From Scatophagus argus (lineage: Eukaryota > Chordata > Actinopteri > Scatophagidae), in the NCBI RefSeq assembly GCF_020382885.2, contig NC_058498.1, forward strand, positions 6,422,501 through 6,486,500: a stretch of 64,000 bases of DNA, given 5' to 3'. Below the pieces are notes generated by a model. It had not been told where the DNA came from. It ran no database searches and worked only from the letters and a program-made list of their open reading frames with translations. The position numbers and the translations under genes are program-made. Shown here one piece after another: positions 1 through 11,878 of this stretch (the stretch's first letter is position 1; the number at the start of each line of letters is the position of its first letter).

Positions 1-3000
1 TAAAATAATGATGGATCAGAAATAACAGCCGCTGGTATCTTCTACTGCAATGTGTCTGTGCATGTGTGGGAGGTTGAAAAAGCTAAATGATGAATAAGAG
101 CAAAAGGCGGCTGCAGTCATGGAAAATTCCTCCCCAGAATACATTAGCAGAGGTCTGTGGTGAAGCGCACAGGAGGTGATATATGGCACCGACATTCAGA
201 GCTTGGCCTGATGATATCCACCCCTCTCTGCAGATAATCAGTCTCTCACAAAGCTTCAAGCATGTAGTCCTTCAGTATCTCAGTTCTACCTTTTCAGTCT
301 CTATGTGCTTCTACAGACGGTCAGTGTCTCTGTCTTTCTCAAGGCTACTGTAGCTCAGCTTCCTGCAGTTATTTTGTAAAATCAACAGTTTATATTACCT
401 CACCGTGTTTTTACCTTTTCTTACATAATTATGGCTTATTTCAGACAGGTTTCATACACAATTGCACGCAAGTATGTCAGCATGATCTGACAGATGTACA
501 TCTAAGAACAAAACTAAAAGTACCAGATGGAGAAAAATGGCTCAAGTGAGTGCATTCTGTCTTGGGTACTAAAAAATGCATCATATTTTATAAACCCATC
601 TTATGTTTCCACATAAAATCTTCATTTGCATTGCAGTTAGGTAAAAAATACAATATTTACCTCTTAAATGTAGCAGAGCAGAAATGAAATGGCATGAAAT
701 GAAAACACTAAAGTAAAGTCATACCTAAAATTTGGCTTTAAATACCGTAGTTGAGCAATTAGATTCCACCACAGTGTTACTATGCTATATGCTATGCTGA
801 AATATACTGTGAGTGGCCCCAGTCGTAACAAGTCAGACAACACAGTCAGACAACAAACACATAAATTGCATGTCTGTACATAAATTGTATATAGTAAAGA
901 TTATTTGTATATATATGATATCTATGATGATTGTGTGAGTGGTACAGCAAAACGTGTATATAAACGATAAAAACTGCACATGATGCAGTTTCATCAATGA
1001 TAGGCTACACAGAAGGGGAGGCATCATAACACCTTAGTCCTTTGACCTTTTGGTGTCTTTGTCTACCTCTCTTATTTCCTTTACCGGGTCCTTATGACCC
1101 TCCAGGTTATGCCAATAAAATGGTTGAGAGGAACATATTGATTCTGCCCACCCGCCAAGCAATTTATCATTTACTCCTGCATAATGTTAGCATCAGTGGT
1201 TATGTCTCCAGTGGGACAATGTAGTTTTGGTTAGTATGATTTTTCTACAGTCCACAAAGAAAGCACTGCCTATGTACAGAAAATAATATTTCTCTCTCTA
1301 AACCCTTTGAATGTTTGGCGGCTGACTTTTCTGGAACCGAGTCACCATTCAGGACAGTGAGCACTGCTGACTGTAGGATAAGATTATTTTAGCTCATTCA
1401 GTCCTCTCCAATTCAGTGTCTTCCCCTCATCTTTCTCAGGCTCACTTCAGATAAACCTCACAGTGTAGATGGGTGATTTACATCATTTGTTTCCAAACTG
1501 TTTGCTGGAACCTTCCCAAAATAAAACCGAAAAGTCACTTGATGAAAATCTGCTTTTTCATGTGAAATAATGGAGAATTTCATCTCTTCAGGCCTCTAAA
1601 ATTTCCCCTTAATGACTTGACTGTGTCCACATTGAGGCCATAACCTTTTATGAGTGGGTCATAAAAAGCTTCATTTCAAGGAGGCCAAAACCACAAAGGT
1701 TAGAAACCATCGGTTTAGATAATCCTGCATCCTCATTTTGAATATGGACGACTTCTATTGCTTACACACACGCCCAGTATTTCATTCTTCAACTGTCATC
1801 ACTGCTGACCACAAAGCTGTCACTTAGTCTGATTGCCTTCAAGCATTTAAATTGGCTGTGTCAGGACACTGGGTTAACTTGGCTTGGCTTGAATCCCTAA
1901 AGGTTTACTCAAACCTAAACCACTACATGCCTAATCCCAACCCTCACCCTAATCTTAACTAAAGCATGACTTTAATTTTCACCATAAACCAGGTCTTAAT
2001 CAAAAAATACATAAATGGTTAAGCATGTGGGGAGCAACTTCTTGTCCTCAGATGGGAGAAGTGTCCCAAAAGACTGAAAATCCACCTTTTCAGACTACAT
2101 CTCGACACCCAACTGTGGACAAAAGCATCTGCCAAATTAATGTACTGTTAACTATATGTAAAAAGATGATTATGCCCAAATCTATAAATACAAGTATACA
2201 CAGGGACAAATGCAAAGATGGCACTTAGAACGGCTGAAAGTCTGGAGGCCTGAGCTGTGTGATGTGCCGATGCCAAAGTCGCAGTCCGGTGGACCTTTAC
2301 CCCTTGCCTGACTGGCAAGCGAGTCAATCACAATATGATGCAGCCCAGCTTGCATCTTTTAAAGGAGTTGTCTGAGAACAATTTGGGTTTCGGGTCCCCT
2401 GCGACATCATTGGAGGGAGAGTTGTGGACAGTGAGTCGGTGTTGCTCTACTGTTGTTCGGTCTGTGTATGAAAACACATCAAACATGCTAATGCACACTC
2501 AAAGACCAGATAGAAAGAATCCAAATGCATTTTTCTTTGACTGCTGTGCCAAAAGACTCCTAAACCAGAATATGAACTAAACTGTCAACCGTTTCTCTGG
2601 CGGACACAGGCTCTAACGACAGAGGACAAGGAAATAACAAGAGAGACAAAGAAGAGAAGGTAAATAAATATATAAATCTCTATTTGCTTACTCATTCCAT
2701 TCATCCATCTATCGTACATTAAAACACACATAAAAGCACACATCACATGTCACAGGGAGGAGCTGCCAAACAAAGAAGACAAACTGAGGATCAAAAACCA
2801 CAGCTTTCTCTGTGTGTGTGTGTGTGTTGTAAACCCACTGACATTTGGGGTGGGGTTCAGGTTTGAGGTTTGAGGTTTTCAGCTGGCAGAGACTGAGTGG
2901 CTAATGAGGGTGGCAGTAAAAGTAGCTCCATGCCTGTCAGCGCTGAGGTGGCACAACGCTAACGAAGCCCACTCTGCTGCTGAGTTAGGCCTGTCCCACA

Positions 3001-3190
3001 ACAAATACCCTCTAAATTCACGGTTGCTCTTGCTCTGTTCTGCTCAGCTAAAAACCAGCTGTGATGGATGTGTATCCTGAACCAAATCTACCAGTATCCA
3101 CGGTAACCAGACAATAAATTTGAATTAAAAGTTTCTATCTGCTTATGTTTCTTCTTTTCACAAGGCTTCCACCACTGCACTTGGCGACAT
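1..3190. other. Non-coding DNA, no gene seen
   Basis: AT-rich sequence with no exon I could match to a known family and no long open frame. A short GT tract lies near 2814-2828. It sits on the far side of lurap1 exon 1 (minus strand), so it may be lurap1 intron or downstream intergenic DNA; the sequence does not decide between these. Confidence 0.5.
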
Positions 3191-3194
3191 CCAA

Positions 3195-3570
3195 AAAGCA
3201 AAAATATGTACAGATTCCATAGCACCTACAAAAATCAGGAGAGTCAAACCACCTCACATGAAATCATGAAACAACTAAAGTGTACTCACCAAAAGGCAGT
3301 AAAACAAACCAGGACCTCCTATTTCTCCGACATCCTTGCAACCAACCACAATAACCCGGGAGTTCTTTTCAAAACCATCGAATCCATAATTAAGCCTCCT
3401 CCAAGCCAACAAACTGAGGACTCCTCCATGAACTGCGAGCAATTTTTGTCCTTCTTTACAAACAAAATACATGAAGTCAAACAGATTGGTCACGTCCCTG
3501 GTAACTGTTCTCCAAAGGTGAACCATCTGCCTTCCTTGGTTATTTCAAAGCTCTGTCACTGTACACTTTC
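3195..3570 (+). mobile_element. Non-LTR retrotransposon (LINE) ORF2 fragment
   Basis: The plus frame reads like the linker between endonuclease and reverse transcriptase in fish L2/Rex-type LINEs: a YFSDIL-like motif, then NNPGVLFKTIES, a proline-rich PPPS stretch, and an FLSFFTNKI motif. Those blocks in that order are typical of the segment just before the RT domain. No endonuclease or RT domain is present on either side, so this is a short dead fragment. Clade assignment is from memory of the motif style and is uncertain. Confidence 0.6.
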
Positions 3571-5433
3571 AATTATACAATTACCAAATGAAAGAGGATA
3601 TCACATTGTGTTACTACATAAAGGCATGCAAATATTTCCTTAACTCAGATTGGGTTTCACAGTGTTTCCATCCTTCTGCCAATGGTGGAGTCCCAACTGT
3701 GTCATAAATTGTGTGTCATGTCGTTTTCAATATTTCCACATTGATCACAGCCTCTAATTATACGACAAAGTCAAATGTGCTCATTATGTGGAGGGCCCAG
3801 TCGAGTGAAAAAGGTCAGACTGGGGTCAAAACATTTTTTATGTGACAGTGGTCAGCGTGAAAGCAGGGAGTGGACATGCAGGATACTGAAACACCGTTAT
3901 TCTTCTTTTGTTGTTTTTTCCTGCCGTCGATAAGCCAAACAGATTTCAGTTTTCCTACTCAGGCAGGAGGCCAAGCACCTTCTGGCTGACAGAGAGGATT
4001 CTGGAAAGCCCATCGTCCTGCCTTTAGTATCTGGTACATAACTGAGTGTGTGTGTGTGTGTGCGCGCGCTGCAAACAATAAACAGCTAAATATCATTCTT
4101 GATTTATAATGATATGATTTAAATTACATATTTTCATTAATTTTAAGATAAATATTCATCAAGAACCAATGACAGCAGGGTAAATGATTAATTAGACGGA
4201 TGAGTCATTTGTCACGTTAAAAAAACCTGCTGCAACTGCTTCTCAAATGTTAAGATTCGTCTGCTCCTGTCACTTTTATGTCACTTTAGATTAGTATTTT
4301 TGACCATTGGTCAGTCAAAATAAGCAATGTGAAGATACGAGTTGCCGTTATTTTTGACATCTCATAAACTAAACAATCAGTTCTTTTAATTTAAAAAAAT
4401 TGAGACTGAAAATATAGTTTTGGTTCTTGTCTCGTCTGTACGTGCACGTACTCCAAAAGCTTCAGCACTCAAGTGGGAATTTAACAGGAAGTGCGTTTCA
4501 ATCTGACCTATTTCTACCTCTCTGAAAGTAGATGGATAGATACTTTATTGATCCCGAGGGATATTCAATAAGAAGAAGGAACCAGTGAGACACACACAAG
4601 AAGCATCTTCATTTTCAAAGTGATAGCTGGAAAGTTTACCATTACTGATGTGTTGCTGGACTTTTCTCTGAGTTTTGTTTTCTTTGGACACTTTCTTAGA
4701 CTTTTTTTCTGTCAAAATGTATATTTTGTGGTGATAAAATGGTGTTTCTTGAATCACATTTGGACCATGAACCATGTTTTTTCCAGGCAGCTGGACCTAC
4801 AGCTGCTGCAAAACTCCTGACACATTTTAGATAAAAAGTCTTCAGTGATTGCTATTATTAAACATCAACATTGTTTCATGGTTCAAAAGTACAAGACATT
4901 ATGACGTTTTACAAATAACAAATTGCCTAATAGTAGAACATATTTTAAAGGATTGACATGATAAAATTATTTTCGTAGTTTTTGGCCATCATTCTAATGT
5001 GTAATAATAAAATCATTGGCTTGTTTACAACCACTCTTGGCTGACCGCCTGTGCTTCTAGCCCCATCTGTCTTCATGGTAGCAATGTACTCTATTTTGGT
5101 GAGTTCGTTGCTATCATCAGACAAAAATGAACATTAAAATAAAAGTTAGTTAGTTAGTCCTTCAGATGTTTTTGCACAGCAGTCGTCCGTCATCGAAATG
5201 CAAAATCAAGCAGCAAGGTGCTCCAGAATCACCGTCTCTTGTGGAATACGTAGGAGTGCATTTCCAATCATGCACTGACTAATTGAGTGTCTTGATACAG
5301 TACCTTATGATAACATATGCATAGCTGAAACATGATCTGCGACGCAACTTCTCCCATGTGGTGAAAACAGCCTCCCAATGTCACACAGCCACCGAGCAGA
5401 CTGCTGAATCACTGCCAGCAGGGATGTCATAAC

Positions 5434-5460
<27 letters not shown>
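5434..5460. repeat. (CA)n microsatellite
   Basis: Uninterrupted CA dinucleotide tract of about 27 bases. It causes a spurious Val-Cys-rich open frame on the minus strand. Confidence 0.95.
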
Positions 5461-5464
<4 letters not shown>

Positions 5465-7974
5465 TCTTTCATACACCAGCAAAATAAACACTCGCCTCTA
5501 TTGGTACAGTCTCCCCTCCCTCTGTCTGTCTGTCTCATGTCCTCTGGTGTCACTGTCTGTCATTTCACCTTCCCCGCTCAGGCCTCGTGCAGACATACGG
5601 CGACCTTGCAGAGTCCCCTTCAGTCCCAACAGACAGCAGAAGGTCTCAGTGTAAACCTCCAACTGCTCCATCTGTCTGCGCTCACATCTGATTGCTCCGT
5701 AAAATATCCACTCATCCTTGTTTCGTTTTCTCTTTTGTGATTTTGTATCTGACTGATCAAAGTGTTGTCCCTTCTGTATCATCTTTGTTCTCTTTCTCCT
5801 TTCTCAGATCACACAGCAGACATGTATTAGATCTCAAACAAGCTGGATTTTACTGCCCAGTCAGAACCAAATGAAGATAAATGTTTCACGAGATTAAAAT
5901 ACCATCAAGAAAATGCATTTTTGTTCTGATTTCACAAATGCAGTAGTCGCATCTTCAAATGTGACACTCGTTTTCCACTTAGCTTCCTCAGCGCTTCAAA
6001 ATCGTAGCTATGAGCAGTTCTTATCAGCTGAACAAAAAGGAATGTTAAGTTGTTATTGCTGAGGTTTTCCTGTGGTGCAGCTGAGGAATCCTGATGCTAT
6101 GAAATCTGAGAAGCTCCTTTCAGTTCAATAGCAAGTTGCATGCATCAAAAGTGGAGATGAGGGGAAATGACACATAGTAAACAACCCGTCTATTAGGGAG
6201 CACATTTACAGGATTGTAATGCCGGTCACATTGCATTCCTTGGGGAGAGAACACAGTTTTGGTTCATTACTTAAAAAGATTCAAATCACTTGAAGCATGA
6301 GACAACATGGGTGTTAACTTTGTTAATGTTTACCCAAATTCCTTTCCTAACCTTAACCAGAAGGCTTTCGCTGCCTACACCTAATCACACACAGGACTCA
6401 GGATGTGAAACGTCCCATCTTGCAGTCCTGTGATTTGCATGCCCACCTTCCACCTTAGTCTTCCTTCACTTGCAAAACCTGTGAGGATATGTTTCCTATG
6501 AAGAAATATTAAACATATTAGTAGTGAATAAATATAATTTCCCAGAGACAGGGTTGAAAACAACATGGTTTGGACGAATAAAGGGGCTCAGGTCACTTGG
6601 AAATGATTTAATTAGACAAAAATCCTCTAATGACTGTCTCGGAGGAAACAGCCAGGAGCTTGACTAAAGAAGAAGACTGAGACTGGATTTTGAGCCCCTC
6701 GCAGCTCAGCTCTGTACTCCAAGCTGACTTTGCACTGTCCTTCATCTGCCCAGAGCTGGAAGGCAGAGATGGAGATAGAGAGCAACAAAGGAAGAGCTCC
6801 AGAGAGAGAGAAATGACATACCCAGAGAGCAGGATTCACCCTGTAAATCTCCATTTGATGGCTGATAAACAGGTGCTGAACATGTCATGCATAAAGCAGC
6901 GAGTATACAAAGGGCCTTTAGTGCACATGCGTGTGCATGTGGCTGACTGCCAGTCCAGTGCGGCTTTAAAGGAGTGTCTCTGCATGCAGACAGTCTGTTT
7001 AGTTCAGTGGAGAGAGTGTCTTACATCAGACAGCTGGAGACAAAAGGCAGAAGCTTTAAAACTGCTTCCACAGAGATGAACAGTAAAGTCATTAATAAAA
7101 ACATTTGTCAAATGTTCTCTACCATACTGAGACACAAACATTGATGAAGTATCAGCAGACAGCCTAAACCAGCAGACATCACTTTTCACTGATTAAGTAC
7201 ACTTTCCATATACTGTACATATGCTGCTCATTATTTCTGTGACATGCAATTACAAGAAATTTAATCTGCAACATCTCTGTTGATCAATTAAATGTTTCAG
7301 CCAAATTTCTGAAGTGGAAATAGTAAACATCAGGTTCCAGCTCCTCAAACCATTAGAATTTCCTATTTTAAACAACTAACTGAAAACTTGATGAAAAAGC
7401 AAATATTAAATTTAACGCCAGATCATCTTGTTTAAAGTGGAGTTTTCGTGTAAACAAAGTTTCTTCTCACAAACGCACGTCAGTGATTTTTGTCAGGACT
7501 CACTGTGTATCCCTGAGGTCTGGTTTCTTCTTCACAAAACATTTGCAAAGCTTGATTTTTTAAAGCTGCTTTGTTTACATTCAGTCCTCTTGTTCCCTGC
7601 CTTTTGCCTTTGCTTCCCTGCTTTTCTTGGCATTGCCACAACTGACTGTTGATCAATGAAATAGCATGAGACCATCAACAAGAAGGTGCGTCTCATCACC
7701 ACATGCCCGAACAAAACTACACTCCACCCCATGGCATTGTTAGTGGCCCAAAACTCCATTTATACACAAGCTAGACATTATAGACTGGCTGCCTTGTTGG
7801 TCAAAAAATTCAGGTTGACTCTCATGTTGTAACTTGGGGTGACGCACATGTTAACGGCTGCTTGGCAAAGTGAAAAGTATTAGAAACACGAGATAACATC
7901 TTGTTTCCCCTCACAGTTAACAAGAAGCAACACAGCATTTCATTACTGGTATTAACATGGCCCACACACCCACA

Positions 7975-7975
<1 letters not shown>

Positions 7976-8022
<47 letters not shown>
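7976..8022. repeat. (CA)n microsatellite
   Basis: Uninterrupted CA tract of about 47 bases, the longest dinucleotide array in the window. It is the first of a cluster of four CA/GT tracts in about 530 bases. Confidence 0.95.
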
Positions 8023-8023
<1 letters not shown>

Positions 8024-8295
8024 CCATGATCTTGCAGTAGGCAGATGCTGCAGCCCACCATCACCATGCGGTTACAGATACAGTGGAGTAACAGATGACT
8101 GTGGAGTAAACACTGCACACAGACACACACTCACGCAAATACAAATACACTGAAAAAAGTGAGAAAAAGTAACAAATATCAGCTGTGTGTGTGTGTGTGT
8201 GTCTTTGGAGCCCCTGAGATCATCGGTATTACTGTTCAGCATTAGAAAACAGCAAGAAAAAACACGCATACAGGGACCAGATTAAATTTCCATGG

Positions 8296-8297
<2 letters not shown>

Positions 8298-8326
<29 letters not shown>
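8298..8326. repeat. (GT)n microsatellite
   Basis: Uninterrupted GT tract of about 29 bases. Companions lie at about 8184-8203 (GT) and 8467-8500 (interrupted CA), so this cluster alternates orientation. Confidence 0.95.
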
Positions 8327-10419
8327 CACATGTGAGCTCTTCCATTTAGCATTACTCTGCAGACACTCACATTACTGCACGTCTTACTAAGCAGATTTCT
8401 GATGAAAGTGCAACGCTCAGTAGTCTTCTTGTGCACTACACTACACCACTCTTAGAGATGAATGAAACACACACACATGCACACACACACACACACACAC
8501 TCTGTGCTGGAGGTTTCACTCCCCTCCAGTTAGGAAGTGGATCTTTATCACTTCTGTGTCAGTCCCCTCTTTGCAGCAGACTTGATTAATGTCTAAAACT
8601 GGCAACAAAGCAGTCTGACGCTCCACTCTCAACAGCTTTATAGAAGCTTTCTGGATGCTTTGTGATGCTGTGAATCCAGACTGAGTGTTTTGGTCAGGTA
8701 TACACTGAGGAACTGGCTGACATCAGTGTCTGGAGGTTACCACAGTTCATTTCTCTAAAACATTCATATTTTGATAGCCTACTAAATTATATCATTACCA
8801 GTGAATTGAATGGGCTGATACAACACCGTTAACGTCATATTCAGCAATATTTGACTGGTAACTGTCTATGAAGGTCACATCTTTGGTGCATTAGGAGGGA
8901 ACTTTCGTAGTAAATTATAATGCCTTCATAATGCTTCATGACTGTACTCATAAAGCAGCTGAGAAAAACGGCAGTGGATCGAATGATCTCTAAACTATAA
9001 ACTATATAAACTCAGAGGTACAACTGATAATGTTTCTGCAAAAAGTGTTCAGTTACAGTGGAGGACCATTTATTTTTCTGTTCAGGATCTCCAGACTTCT
9101 AAAGCGCATCTGAGCCGCCAGCATCATGACTTTCAGTGCTGTAATCCTGTTCTATTTCAAACATGTGACCAAACTGATAATGAGTTTTGGCTGTTTGTAA
9201 CTTACAGTATGTGTTTTGCAGCAACTCCCTCAGACGACAGCCTGCTTTGGGAGCTCGGTGGCAGTGAATTTGCTCTGTGTCACAACCACAGGAATGTATG
9301 ACATACGTGATCACAGAAGGGAACAAAAAAACAGCTGTAGAGAGGGGCGTTATTATTGCTACGGACCTCCGTCGTTTGGAGGAAGTGAGGTCCATGTGAG
9401 CAGGAAGATGGGGAGATATTTATTTGGAATGGGACGGATCAACCGCTGCTCCATGGGAAGTAATCTACTCTCAAAACAAAGAATAGAAAACAGTGGATTT
9501 GCACTTTGTGAAATTCTTCATGTGATAATTTTTTAATATGTGAAAAAGTAAAACACTCCACCGGGCTTACAGTCAAGATAACAAAAGCTGGGATTGATTC
9601 ATCTCACCGCTTGCCTAACTCTGCAGACAGTTCGAGATAAAACTTCTCAATGGATGTCAGTTTTTGTGCCACAACAAAGACCAAAATGTGGCCAAACACA
9701 AGGCTAAATAAGCTTTGTTTTTAGCTTTGTTTTACATTAGGTTCATGAGAAATCTTAGGAAAATATTTTTGAATTCACAAATCACTCTCCAACATTTTTC
9801 TAATGTGAGTGGGTGCATGGCGGTACTAATATAAGTACAAAACAAGATTCCCAGCTGAAGCAGCTATTGATCACTTGCAGCCCCCACCAGCTGGTCAAAA
9901 GGAGTGAAGGGTCAGGTATAAAACACAGCAGTCAATGTAAGTTTTTAAAAAAACTGTGAACCACCGCTAACACCGGTGACAATAAAAATATTTCAGAGGA
10001 CTGACTTACCAATATGTCACACCAAAGCTAAGTCCTAGCATGTACAGAAATATAATGTGAAGCCAAAAGTGATAAAAACTACAAACAATGTGCACGGTAT
10101 GAGTGGTGTGATTGGAGAGCTAATCATCTGACAATAGATGGACAATGAATTTATCATATTTCTGCACGTCTTTGCTGGTCAGCTCATTTCCTAGCAACCA
10201 GAGCCATCTGCAGCTGTTGGCATGGTGAGGAGCAGCTTGAAGCACTCGAAATGATTCAAACTCCAAATATCACTGTTGTGCTTCATACAGTAACATCGAT
10301 TTAGTTGCAAACATTGCTAAATATTGTGGATATCATCATACAGTAGTTTTCTGTGTCTGTTGTGCGACTGTTTAGCAGATTGAGACACTAACCGCGAGTG
10401 AAAATTGCAAAATTCTGTT

Positions 10420-10740
10420 TATCTGATTGTCTGCAAAGAGAGAAAGAAACTGGGAGACAATATACTTATTTACAAAGTTAGATGAGAAGATCGATGCCCC
10501 TCTGTACCACTCAGTCTCCGCTGGTTGCCCGGCAACTTCACAGAGACCACAAGCAAGTCACTACTCCCAACCAAGAAATAGTCTGGCACATAACCCTCCG
10601 ATAAAACCACATTTTGTTTGTTTTTGCACTTCTGTTCACGTGCAGATTAAACAAACGAGATATATTGAGTTAATTAGTGAGCCATAAAGATGGTGACACA
10701 GATTTTATCACCACTGGAAACAGCCAGGCTAGCTGTCTCC
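10420..10740. repeat. Dispersed percomorph repeat, copy 1
   Basis: Contains the phrases 'TTAGATGAGAAGATCGATGCC', 'CAGATTAAACAAACGAGAT' and 'GGAAACAGCCAGGCTAGCTG', broken up by insertion or decay. A second copy at about 53270-53900 shares the AGATTAAACAAAC.AGAT...TTAGTGA block and the LEADING 'gagaattagat' type start. I recognise this as a common percomorph interspersed repeat. Its class (SINE or MITE) cannot be settled here. Confidence 0.55.
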
Positions 10741-11616
10741 CCCCCACCGTTCACAGCCTTTAGGCTAATGGGCTGTTGACTTAAGCCACATATTTCCTGT
10801 ACAGACTTGAAGGTAGCATCGATCTCATCTAACTTATGGGAAGAAGAAAAAGATAAGCAGATTTGTTAAAACTTCAAACTATTCCTTAAAAAACAGAGTA
10901 CCAGAACATCACAAATCAACGAACTGATTCAAATCACTGTTAACATCATTTATTCATCCATAATCTCTACCATTTTACCATTTTCTTAAGTTTTTTATTA
11001 AAATTAATAAACAATATGCTACTAAGGAAAGAAATTACTAAAAGAAAAATAATGTTAGTGAGATTACTGAAAGCCTAACAACTTAACTTTACAGAGACAT
11101 CTTAAACTGGGCAGCTGTGAAATGTACCTGATTTGACATGAGTGTCAGCTGACAGTACACAGCAGTACACAGCAGTACACAGTGGGTACCTGAAAGGCTT
11201 GTCCCACTGGACAATAAGACTAATTATTAGGTCTGAATCATCAGCAGATGTTCAGAGATTGTTTTCGATGCCACGTTTGAGGTCTTTAAAAACAGTGTGG
11301 CAGTCATGGTTGATATGAAACGGCTTGCAGTAGCAATTTTTCTAACAATTACTCCTGATGTTGTTTGGATCTGTACGTACTGCTTTCCATTAAGTGATCT
11401 ATACTATCAGGAGTCGTAAAACCTACGCTGCATAGTGCTGTTAATGTAGTTTTTAAAGTTTTCAACCTCAGGACAAACTGATCTGCAGACAAATGTTTCA
11501 ATATTCACAACAACAGAGTCGACCCTGTCAGTGTGACATCTCAGTACTGTGGTGACTTCAGTCAAAGACACATCCTGGAGGACAAGAGTCTGCCACACGT
11601 CCAACAGCATGTGCCA

Positions 11617-11617
<1 letters not shown>

Positions 11618-11649
<32 letters not shown>
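11618..11649. repeat. (CA)n microsatellite beside lurap1 donor
   Basis: CA tract of about 32 bases starting only about 22 bases inside the intron from the lurap1 exon-1 splice donor. Confidence 0.9.
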
Positions 11650-11652
<3 letters not shown>

Positions 11653-11671
11653 TCCATTAAAGCAGTCTTAC

Positions 11672-11878
11672 CATCTCCACCTTCAATTTCCTGATCTTTT
11701 CATCCAAACTCTTCTTCCCAGTCTCCACGCTGGTGTCGTGCGCGGTGCTCAGCTTCGCGTCCCCCCGGAGAGAGGACGCCTCTTCCCGCATCCACCTGAG
11801 CAAACCCTCGGGGGTCTTCCGGCCGATTTTCACCTCAATGTCTTTCAAATCAGGGATGGTCTCGCTGGCTTCATCCAT
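11672..11878 (-). CDS. lurap1: lurap1, first coding exon (partial gene)
   Basis: On the minus strand ATG at 11876-11878 opens a 69-codon exon that ends at a GTAAGA donor (exon end 11672). Residues 9-30 (PDLKDIEVKIGRKTPEGLLRW) match the conserved N-terminal block of leucine-rich adaptor protein 1. The KTPEGLLR wording fits LURAP1 better than LURAP1L, which has KVPESLVR. The exon closes in a short helix, KIRKLKVEM, that continues as a leucine-repeat region in the family. LURAP1 proteins are cytoplasmic adaptors that tether MRCK kinase to myosin18A and have been linked to NF-kB activation (family knowledge). The second exon, expected to encode roughly two thirds of the protein, was not seen between 1 and 11671 and is probably beyond the window. 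The first gene to the right, ttc22, is divergently oriented about 5 kb away. Confidence 0.85.

Larger units (their letters stand above)
3571..11671. other. Repeat-rich non-coding DNA, probable lurap1 intron 1
   Basis: No coding exon recognised on either strand over 8 kb. The stretch holds several CA/GT microsatellites, a dispersed repeat copy at 10420-10740, a GATA-type repeat tail at 4533-4565 (antisense of ATCAATAAAGTATC), and a 10-bp tandem motif (CAGTACACAG-like, three units) around 11155-11182. It lies immediately 3' of the lurap1 exon-1 donor, so intronic status is likely. The lurap1 second exon was looked for and not found. Confidence 0.5.

Noticed and set aside
7822-8436. Several Cys/Val- or His/Thr-rich open frames
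   Set aside because: They are translations of CA/GT microsatellites.
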